From a bacterium (lineage in GTDB: Bacteria > Hydrothermota > Hydrothermia > UBA1063), in contig JASEFR010000002.1 of NCBI GenBank assembly GCA_030019025.1, positions 62,320 through 110,048 of the forward strand: a stretch of DNA of 47,729 nt, written 5' to 3'. Shown here one piece after another: positions 7,201 through 13,647 of this stretch. Numbering within the stretch: position 1 is the stretch's first letter; the number at the start of each line of letters is the position of its first letter. Position numbers and translations under genes: made by a program. The notes beneath the pieces are model-generated. The model was not told the DNA's origin. It worked only from the letters and a program-made list of their open reading frames with translations, and did not search any database.

Positions 7201-9850
7201 TAAATCCATATCCACCAATGGTGAAACTGCAACCTGCTTCTGCAAGATCGAGGATATTTCCGTTACTATCAAGAAGGAGATCCCTTACGTATGCATACCC
7301 AATATTGTCAAGCTCAACTCGTCCTGTTACACTTACTCCGCTATTGACGAAGTAGACCCATCCCGAGGCATGGAAAATGCCAGCATTCAAATACTCAAGT
7401 CCAATTGCAGAGGCGTAAACAATTTGGCCGTCATAAGAAATTGCAATATTTTCAAAACTGACTCTTCCGTTGACCGTCGAGAGATTAGAAAAGTCGATCA
7501 CAGCATAATAGATCACAAGATAATTCTCAAAGAATCCAAACTCTCCTGAAAAGGCGAAGAATTCACCTATATGGAAGTTCTGAACACCCACAAGCTCGCA
7601 TCCGAGAAACCTTCCATCAGAAGATATCATTAAGTTGCTGAAATAAATGTTATTAACGCCTATAAAGTTCGAAAGATTGGAAAGGTCAAAGTTTCCACTA
7701 AGAATGATTCTGCCGGGATTAGAAGCAAACCTTCCGTTAGCATAAACGATATGGAAACCATTTATATAGATATCCTGCAGGGTAACTGAACAACTATCTA
7801 TACCGCGGGATGTTGCATACAAGTAGTCCACACTGCCCGCACCACCACCGGGAATTTCAACACCACCGCTGAAGTATAGCGCGCCATTTACATACTGGAA
7901 GTTACCATAAATATGGAAACCGTTTACGTAGAAGTCAAAGCCCGGTACATAAAAACTTAAACCACCGCTTCCATTGGCCTTCAAGAGTACATAGATTCCT
8001 CCTTGGAACTCAGGAATGTAGACAAATCCTGAAGCGGTGAAGGGATAAAGATGCATGGTAATGTCTTTGATCACAACTCTCCCAAGATTTATATATCCGT
8101 CTCTCACCGTTGCATCAATATAGCCGTTGTAAAGAGCAATAAATTCGATGTAAAAGTTCACGTTTTCCAGTTCAACACGGCCATAACCTGTGATTCCATC
8201 TTCCGTAATTGTTACATTAATTCCATAGATGTTTACGGTGATCCCTTGACCATCTTGTAGCGAGAGATAATTGGGGAATGTTCCAAACAGCTTTCCATTT
8301 GGATTAGACCTGAATTGAATTGGAATTTCCACATAGTTATTCTCATCTCCGATCCTTACATACCCTTGACCTATAAATCCAGAATCTGCATAAATAGTTC
8401 CGGTCAAGTTATAGACCATTACATTGCCATACATGAACGTCCCAGGATAAACTACCTGCGCATACCCCTGCCCCCAATTGATTTCAAAGTAAAGTGAATC
8501 GGTCTCGGAAATAATCCACCAAGCAAACGCCCTTCCATCGGAACCAACATAATAATGCCTGAGCAATATGTTGCCAAACACGATTGCATCACCATAAATC
8601 TGCCAGTATACAGTCCCAGATTGAGAGTTAAAGACCACCGTTACATCGCTACTTCCATCCGTATAGGTTCCGTAGCCAAAGAATCCGTCTCTTGTTATAT
8701 AAGCGGTAAGGTTGTTTATTGTTGCTCCGTTGCTTAAAACAACGTAACCATCTTCAATGCCTATAAAGACATTTCCACTCCAATCAGTAGAGAATGATAC
8801 CTTAACCCTTCCATTAGCGGGATAATTTACATCATTAAAGTACACGTATCCAGAACCATAGAGTCCCGCTGTCTTTGAAAGTGTCAATGTCAAATCGTGG
8901 ATAATTACAGAACCAATGACTAATTCCGTAGATACTACCGAGAGCCTGAACTCAGACTCAGGAAGGTTTTCATTGTAATAGACTGCCGCATATAGTGAAG
9001 ATCCATAAAGATTGATCTTGCCCCTTATATCGTAAAGGCCATTCCCTATATAACCGGTAAAGTCACTAATCTCGATACCATGGATTACAAAATAGCCATC
9101 GTTTACCACAAGATAGGAGTTTGAAGAAATACTTAACTCAATATCAGCATAAGAATTGTAGAGTATTAACTTTCCTTTGCCGTAAAAACCGGTAGAACTT
9201 GAAATCATAAGGTAAAAGTCGTAAATGGTGAGTTCATTATAAGTAAAGGTATTCCCGTAGCTTTCCGCATATAGCTCATAACCGTTAAATCCTATGTTGA
9301 GATGAAAGAGATTGCCAAGAAGATTTACATCAGCACCACCAGTGATCATTCCATTCTCTAAGTGAAGGAAGAGGTTTGTAAGTACCACGTTGTAAACCGT
9401 GATCTCCGAATAGGTGGCATGAGCCACGAGGTTATTCAGCGAGTCAATTTCAAGAAGCAGTGTCAAAGTCCTGTCGCCAAAAGCCACATCTCCGTACCCA
9501 TAAAAGCCGTTTTGATCCAAACTAAAAGAGACGTTTCTTATGATTACGCCGTTTAGTTCAATGTTTCCCCCATCGGCATAAATATTTCCGTAGCTATAAA
9601 CACTTATGTTCCCGTTCGAGAAAGAAGAAAGGCTTATCTTCATGTCATCAACGCGAACGTTGAAAACGTTGTTCAATACGACGATTCCATCAACCGTAAT
9701 TGTATCCCCTGATATAGATTGGATTATCGCCGAGATTTGGACACTACCGATACTAAACCGGATTGTGTCCCCGATAAAAGCCTTTGTATCGGCTTTATAG
9801 GGGACATTACTTGGAGCCCCTATTAGTGTTAACACCAGCAACCACTGCAT
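4280..9850 (-). CDS. Giant repetitive exported beta-protein with CUB-like domains and a Por/T9SS-like sorting tail
   Basis: 1856 residues with a short signal peptide (1-about 15). Residues 40 to about 900 are a repetitive all-beta region built around a G-F-x-G-x-G motif, seen near residues 116, 222, 330, 390, 492 and 553, so the period is about 60 or 105. A Trp/Tyr-rich region (about 950-1250) and a PA14/beta-sandwich-like stretch follow. After these come a LamG-like domain (about 1388-1545), two CUB-like domains (about 1560-1648 and 1660-1755, each with a D-x-x-x-I-x-D-x-x-G pattern and a late S/D...GF strand), and a C-terminal sorting domain (about 1775-1856, VYDVLGR ... SGVFFLRV ... KKFLKV). 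It is probably secreted and surface-bound. Function is unknown. It is preceded 5 bp upstream by another sorting-tail protein whose last codons supply the GGAGG. Confidence 0.85.
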   Translation of the reverse strand: MQWLLVLTLIGAPSNVPYKADTKAFIGDTIRFSIGSVQISAIIQSISGDTITVDGIVVLNNVFNVRVDDMKISLSSFSNGNISVYSYGNIYADGGNIELNGVIIRNVSFSLDQNGFYGYGDVAFGDRTLTLLLEIDSLNNLVAHATYSEITVYNVVLTNLFLHLENGMITGGADVNLLGNLFHLNIGFNGYELYAESYGNTFTYNELTIYDFYLMISSSTGFYGKGKLILYNSYADIELSISSNSYLVVNDGYFVIHGIEISDFTGYIGNGLYDIRGKINLYGSSLYAAVYYNENLPESEFRLSVVSTELVIGSVIIHDLTLTLSKTAGLYGSGYVYFNDVNYPANGRVKVSFSTDWSGNVFIGIEDGYVVLSNGATINNLTAYITRDGFFGYGTYTDGSSDVTVVFNSQSGTVYWQIYGDAIVFGNILLRHYYVGSDGRAFAWWIISETDSLYFEINWGQGYAQVVYPGTFMYGNVMVYNLTGTIYADSGFIGQGYVRIGDENNYVEIPIQFRSNPNGKLFGTFPNYLSLQDGQGITVNIYGINVTITEDGITGYGRVELENVNFYIEFIALYNGYIDATVRDGYINLGRVVIKDITMHLYPFTASGFVYIPEFQGGIYVLLKANGSGGLSFYVPGFDFYVNGFHIYGNFQYVNGALYFSGGVEIPGGGAGSVDYLYATSRGIDSCSVTLQDIYINGFHIVYANGRFASNPGRIILSGNFDLSNLSNFIGVNNIYFSNLMISSDGRFLGCELVGVQNFHIGEFFAFSGEFGFFENYLVIYYAVIDFSNLSTVNGRVSFENIAISYDGQIVYASAIGLEYLNAGIFHASGWVYFVNSGVSVTGRVELDNIGYAYVRDLLLDSNGNILDLAEAGCSFTIGGYGFTGSLSFPANNRIYFEGSIHLPVFLSGDASGSILLERTPDGTGGVLDLGYNVLAGSLSIPEFEMGGYHFLGGAFAFDSIGVEGTARINVPEVCEVELSMSFNWDGTFNYAYLAATGMNIPIGSTGLFINGIGGGVYHYVDPYEYWMFVLSGLVSDPVRALALDATIEITTDGRVSGLGHLMIAQYTWASAGFDVYTTQGYLDAFAWLGEDPSEGISFWGCYIRGQDSVYYNWINVDAWGKGDLGVSVWFVSFNAWFGFAYDLSEWPFVYGPYWRQKLYNSGIGASGLALGYLAGINVTWNPARHRFDYDVWWGPVDEQNPGNAPFVSDLVFVGPYPDLGLDFDYVGGEQYIRPYDTYEVPGGYMWVNMGADNTGYFNFNYFGNSGIVYVGLYINSSEVQTVYLKYGVAGEYKLFEDGIVVSSGSNGYAQPDQFTQALVFYQPGWKFIMFKVRKSFDQWGIYLRVTDANGNIIDGVSYQPNRPDQVVDYHDRALSWDIYRFDRQNNVTVEGGKFVLRAEGRPLRLTYMKDKAHYPRIDFPSFKINFMLNGVARNDSTLILMTDSTLQRYYGVLFYYPSKGDLMEGEILGAGTKTGVKTSFEVGKWYTLEFVFEPESLYLYTYEFSRSRPIRPLFSFKLNDDWDPAFYASVGGDDNVLYLDNYAVRHDWKTTMINIETPHPYPNNARLTWTIEDTSASFMRLHFENFSTDYWDSLYIKDHLGRVWYTYNGPALGSFSTPPIPSKKVILELHSDNVTNDYGFKVDYVRLRKDVPYFYSAEWYISTPSPVPNNWDSTYMISIPDAKAIKVCFKNFNMSITDSLSADSVILYDGNGNRYGSYTGNLGTFFAIAIPGNTVNIRVKTDNVLQSQGFTVPYAAYITDDYTGVYDKPVAKATEEGTIIKGNILKLSIYSTGGNVKAVIYDVLGRSVISGNYFVNKETRSLDVDVSKLSSGVFFLRVYDEDGKEIASKKFLKVR

Positions 9851-9855
9851 AAAAA

Positions 9856-11352
9856 CTACCTCCAGTAAATTACTTTCTTAACCTTACTCTTAACATCTTT
9901 TTGTCTTAAGAAGTAAACCCCTGAAGGAAGTTTTAAAGACTTTAAATCCGAAGGGGATTTTACCCTCCCTACAAGCCTTCCAACAACATCAAATACCTCA
10001 AAATAACCTATTTGAGCAACCGCTTCTCCAATTCCACTCTGCAGAACCACTGGTCCATCCAGCGCATCCACCTCAGGATATCTAAATTCACCCTTATAGT
10101 TATAAGCAACATAAAAATGCTTGTAGTGTCCAATACCCAAAGATCCGGTTTTCTCATAGGTTCCCTGAAGTCCACTTCCAGAAACCAGGTCCATTAATAC
10201 CTCAAAAGTATCCTGTTTCGTAGAATCAAAGGGTTCATATAGGAAGTAGAACAACTTTACACTATCGCAAGATGTAAATCTTGAGTAGTAATCAATGTGA
10301 AAGGTAAAGGGTGTGGAATTCGTTCCAGTATCGGCACTCACAAATGGATTATAAAGATAAATGGTGTCTCTCATTACAAAAGGACCAGTTAAAAAACCAT
10401 TTTCAGGAATCCTGCAATATACATCCTGTGAATTGATAGCGTAAAAATAAACATAATACTGACCTTCATCATTGAGGGGAACCCTGACTCCATAAACCCC
10501 ATCATAGGCCTGACCCTGAAGCAGGGAAAGGCTGAAGGTGTCCTCTACACCATCGGGTTTCAAAACCACAGCGTCAATATAATAAGGAGCGTAGCTGTAA
10601 TTGTCATAATAATGAATCAAAAAGCTGAAAAGGGAGCCAACCTCACCCGTATCAGGTGCGACCGTGGGATCATACAACACGAGCTGATTTGGCATGAGAT
10701 AGGAAACGTAAAGGTAAGTCTTTTCTCCAAAAAAGTTGACTCCAGCATCGGATCCCTCTTCGTCATCCTTCATAATCCCAACACCAATCCATGTGATCCC
10801 TTGAGCCAAACGACTATTAAGGTAATCTATAAAGGTCTGATTAAGGGGGAGAAATGTGGAATCGGAAGGGTAGTAAACATTATACTGGGGATCCATTTGC
10901 ACATAAAAAGAATCGTCGACAAAAAGATAACCATCGTATGCATCGTTAAAGAGCGTACTGCTTTCTCCTCCACTGTTTGGGTACCAGTCAGCCAAATTTT
11001 GTTCCATACTGCGAAGTAAAAGATAACTCCAACTACCATCCCACTCGTCTTCCCACTGTCCATCATACGCAACATAAAATCTTATCCCCGCACTCTGAAT
11101 GGTAGCACCGGGTGGAATAAAGGAAAGGTCAAACTGGGCATAACCCCTTCCCCATTCTTTAACCCAGTCTTCATCATACCCTACCATAATTGGGTAACTA
11201 AGAGGATCATCATCTTTAAGGTAAACATAAAAGTAGATCTCTTCTGAAACCCACCACTCATCTGTTCTGTAAGAATAACCATAATACTGAACCTGGACTG
11301 TGGAGTCCCTTATCTGCCCTAATATTAACATTAAGAGAATTAATGCATCCAT
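9856..11352 (-). CDS. Exported protein with DNRLRE/CBM96-like N-terminal domain and Por/T9SS-like sorting tail
   Basis: 498 residues. The first 13-15 are hydrophobic (signal peptide). Residues about 18-230 carry the phrase Y-A-Q-F-D-L-S-F-I-P-P-G-A-T-I-x-S-A, characteristic of the DNRLRE/CBM96-type beta-sandwich that often binds polysaccharide. Two Ig-like modules follow (about 235-335 and 335-420), each opening with a Y-D/N-P-x-V-x-x-D-T-G phrase. The tail (about 430-498, YFEVFDVVGR ... LPSGVYFLR ... KKVIYW) is a sorting domain like that of its neighbour. It is the first gene of a three-gene unit; the pair may form one surface structure. A TTGACA promoter lies just upstream with no SD. Confidence 0.8.
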   Translation of the reverse strand: MDALILLMLILGQIRDSTVQVQYYGYSYRTDEWWVSEEIYFYVYLKDDDPLSYPIMVGYDEDWVKEWGRGYAQFDLSFIPPGATIQSAGIRFYVAYDGQWEDEWDGSWSYLLLRSMEQNLADWYPNSGGESSTLFNDAYDGYLFVDDSFYVQMDPQYNVYYPSDSTFLPLNQTFIDYLNSRLAQGITWIGVGIMKDDEEGSDAGVNFFGEKTYLYVSYLMPNQLVLYDPTVAPDTGEVGSLFSFLIHYYDNYSYAPYYIDAVVLKPDGVEDTFSLSLLQGQAYDGVYGVRVPLNDEGQYYVYFYAINSQDVYCRIPENGFLTGPFVMRDTIYLYNPFVSADTGTNSTPFTFHIDYYSRFTSCDSVKLFYFLYEPFDSTKQDTFEVLMDLVSGSGLQGTYEKTGSLGIGHYKHFYVAYNYKGEFRYPEVDALDGPVVLQSGIGEAVAQIGYFEVFDVVGRLVGRVKSPSDLKSLKLPSGVYFLRQKDVKSKVKKVIYWR

Positions 11353-11362
11353 AATGCTAAAT

Positions 11363-11391
11363 ATTTTACATTAAATTGTGCATTTTGTCAA
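11363..11391 (-). promoter_or_regulatory. Promoter of the surface-protein operon
   Basis: On the minus strand TTGACA (11391-11386), 17 nt, TAAAAT (11368-11363), then 10 nt to the ATG at 11352, so a 5' leader of only a few nucleotides. A second TTGACA overlaps just upstream. The gap 11353-11469 otherwise separates this gene from the fdhD stop; no convincing terminator hairpin was found in it. Confidence 0.65.
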
Positions 11392-11469
11392 GTGTCAATT
11401 TTCTAAACAGCGAGATTTTCGCCAAGTATACCAGCGATTTCAGGATTTTTGTATGTAAAAGAAGAAACT

Positions 11470-12222
11470 TTACGGAATCAAAATACGCCAATCATTAGAG
11501 TATATATTACACCTTTTACCCCTGAGAAAGCCGACAAGGGTAAGGCCATAGGCAACTGCCAAGTCAACGGCGAAAGTTGTAGGAGCAGAATGGGAAACAA
11601 TCACGGGAATCCTTGCTATCAATGCTTTTCTGACTATCTCACTGGATATTCGACCGCTTGTGAGTAAAAAGGTCTTTGAAAGGTTTTTCCCCTCCAGCAA
11701 GGCTTTTCCGATGACCTTATCAACGGAGTTATGCCTTGCTATGTCCTCAGAAAAATAAATAATCCCCGTTTCCTCACAAATCGCCGATGAATGGAGAGAA
11801 CCTGCTAATTTAAAATTCACAGATTTTTTATTGAACTCTTCAAAAATTTCAAAAATTTTTGATACTTTAAAATAAACTTTTTCTTCCTCAAGACCTGTGA
11901 GATCAGCCACACAAAAATTCTCCATGGAAGAACCGCATCCCGAGGTACCAGTCCAGAAGGTCCCGGGCTTAATGTTAATTTCTCCTTCCAGAAAGATTTT
12001 ACCCTCTTCTTTCCACATTTTAACCTTGCTAAGATCCTCTACCACTCTGTTAGTGTAAAGATAACCAACCGCCCACTCATAGAGCTCTAAAGGGGAAACA
12101 GCGTGCCTGAAAAGTACCTCACCTCTATAGATAACTTCAACAATCTCTTCCTGTGCTATGTAATCACTAAAAGATTCAGCCCTTTCATTAGAAACCCTGA
12201 TTACTTTCCTTATCTCAATCAC
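11470..12222 (-). CDS. fdhD: Formate dehydrogenase accessory sulfurtransferase FdhD
   Basis: FdhD passes sulfur from a cysteine desulfurase to the bis-MGD cofactor of formate dehydrogenase. The protein has 250 residues, the family length, with family blocks visible: TSGCG (93-97), a SLHSSAIC segment, EDIARHNSVDKVIGKAL, TSGRISSEIV and SAPTTFAVDLA. The usual CxxC pair is altered: C96 is followed by G-S-S, so the second cysteine is Ser99, with another Cys at 104. The start is GTG at 12222, overlapping the mobA stop by 8 bp, with an AAAGG about 10 nt upstream. It is the last gene of the formate/hydrogenase superoperon, which fits service to FdhA encoded three genes upstream. Confidence 0.9.
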   Translation of the reverse strand: MIEIRKVIRVSNERAESFSDYIAQEEIVEVIYRGEVLFRHAVSPLELYEWAVGYLYTNRVVEDLSKVKMWKEEGKIFLEGEINIKPGTFWTGTSGCGSSMENFCVADLTGLEEEKVYFKVSKIFEIFEEFNKKSVNFKLAGSLHSSAICEETGIIYFSEDIARHNSVDKVIGKALLEGKNLSKTFLLTSGRISSEIVRKALIARIPVIVSHSAPTTFAVDLAVAYGLTLVGFLRGKRCNIYSNDWRILIP

Positions 12223-12817
12223 GGAAAAAAGCCTTTAAATCTTCTTTGGTATTTATATTGACAAAGCTTTGAAATTCTGGATCAAAAATTCTTATCTCTT
12301 CCTCTGAAACCGATTTTATGTTAACTCGTGAATAAAATCCCGTGATTTTCAAATTACCTTTCTTAATTTCTCCTTCAATAGCATCAATACAGGATTTGTT
12401 GTAAACAGCCAAAAGCGGTTCAAAATATCCCCCTACTACGGGTACGACTGCGTCTGCCCTACACTCCTCGGCTTTAGAAAGCAAAAACTGCACCAATTCC
12501 CTTTTTATAAAAGGCATGTCACAGGCTACAACCAGATTTACTAAACTCTTAGACGCCTTTAAACCGGCGTAAAGACCAAAAATTGGCGCATATTCATAGG
12601 AATTATCCAAAATACAGGGATAAGGCTCGATACACTGTTTTCTTTCTTTCACCACAACCAAAATCTCGCCAAAAAGACCTTTTAAATTTTCAATGGAATA
12701 ATCAACTAACCTCTTTTGTTTAATGAGGAGGATGGGCTTTGGCTCGCCCATCCTCCCGGACTTTCCACCGGCAAGGATTATAAGGCTTCTATTTCTGCTC
12801 TTTCGGTTTTCTAACAT
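12215..12817 (-). CDS. mobA: Molybdenum cofactor guanylyltransferase MobA
   Basis: MobA attaches GMP to molybdopterin to give the MGD cofactor that FdhA needs. The nucleotide-binding signature LAGGKSGRMG...PK lies near the N-terminus, with a VACDMPF metal/GTP motif in mid-protein and a GYFEPLLAVY segment; 200 residues is a normal length. The reading frame extends upstream to a TTG at 12859, but those codons run inside focA. I therefore take the ATG at 12817, which still overlaps the focA 3' end by 29 bp and implies translational coupling (no obvious SD). It sits between the formate channel gene and fdhD. Confidence 0.9.
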   Translation of the reverse strand: MLENRKSRNRSLIILAGGKSGRMGEPKPILLIKQKRLVDYSIENLKGLFGEILVVVKERKQCIEPYPCILDNSYEYAPIFGLYAGLKASKSLVNLVVACDMPFIKRELVQFLLSKAEECRADAVVPVVGGYFEPLLAVYNKSCIDAIEGEIKKGNLKITGFYSRVNIKSVSEEEIRIFDPEFQSFVNINTKEDLKAFFRD

Positions 12818-13631
12818 AAACAAGCCAGTAGAGTGTAGCAACAAAACCGGCACCGCCAACGATATTACCGAGAGTAACAGGGATAAGGTTCCTCACGAAG
12901 AAGCCATACCAGTTGAGATTTGTAAGTACAGGATTCCCCGCTGCATTTACCACAGCCTCAACATTCTTCATAAAGATACCCATTGGAATGAAGTACATAT
13001 TGGCAATCGAGTGTTCAAAGCCAGATGCGACGAATGCCATGATCGGGAAGAAAATGGCAAATATCTTTCCAACTACATTGCGAGATGCCACAGCCATCCA
13101 GACAGCGAGGCAAACCAGCCAGTTACACAAAATACCACGAGAAAAGGCGGCCAAGAAAGGAAGATTTACCTTTGCATTTGCAATGGAAAGGGCATAAGCG
13201 CCAACAAGATTCCCATTTGTTTTCCAAAGTTCAGTCCAGTACATGAGAACAACAAGAAAAAGCGATCCTATGAGATTTGCAAAATAGACTACAACCCAAT
13301 TGTAAAGTAGTTTACCCACCGAAGCTTTCCCATCAAGTACAGAAAGCATTATGAGGTTATTTCCTGTAAATAACTCGGCACCAGCAATTACTACGAGCAT
13401 TAAGCCTACGGAGAATACCGCTCCCTGCATGAACCTCGCGAAGCCAATTCCAAGATATTTTGCCAAGTCATGGCCCACCATGGTGGCAAGCTGGGCACCA
13501 AATCCAATATACACACCAGCAAGAATACCGAGGACGAAAAGTTTGGTAAAACTCGCAGTAACCTTTTTAACGCATACATCATTTGTTAGTTGGTCTGCCA
13601 CATTGGCTGGGGCTCTGCATTCTATCTCCAT
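12789..13631 (-). CDS. focA: Formate/nitrite transporter family channel (FocA-type)
   Basis: 280 residues with six predicted membrane helices and the FNT repeats, including G-x-N-L-I-G-S in the first half and a WLVCLAVWMAVA helix in the second. FNT proteins are pentameric channels that move formate (FocA), nitrite (NirC) or hydrosulfide. Its place directly after fdhA and before mobA-fdhD makes formate the likely substrate. It could import formate for oxidation to H2 or export formate as a fermentation product; direction cannot be read from sequence. The ATG at 13631 has a strong GGAGGTGA SD and lies 16 bp past the fdhA stop. Confidence 0.92.
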   Translation of the reverse strand: MEIECRAPANVADQLTNDVCVKKVTASFTKLFVLGILAGVYIGFGAQLATMVGHDLAKYLGIGFARFMQGAVFSVGLMLVVIAGAELFTGNNLIMLSVLDGKASVGKLLYNWVVVYFANLIGSLFLVVLMYWTELWKTNGNLVGAYALSIANAKVNLPFLAAFSRGILCNWLVCLAVWMAVASRNVVGKIFAIFFPIMAFVASGFEHSIANMYFIPMGIFMKNVEAVVNAAGNPVLTNLNWYGFFVRNLIPVTLGNIVGGAGFVATLYWLVYVRKPKEQK

Positions 13632-13647
13632 ATCTCACCTCCATTTT

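Noticed and set aside
11353-11469. Terminator for the superoperon after fdhD
   Set aside because: Only weak direct repeats (CAGCGA...) and short stems; nothing comparable to the other hairpins.
12723-13310. Plus-strand ORF of 195 residues
   Set aside because: Lies across focA and mobA in antisense; composition is not protein-like and both minus-strand genes are certain.
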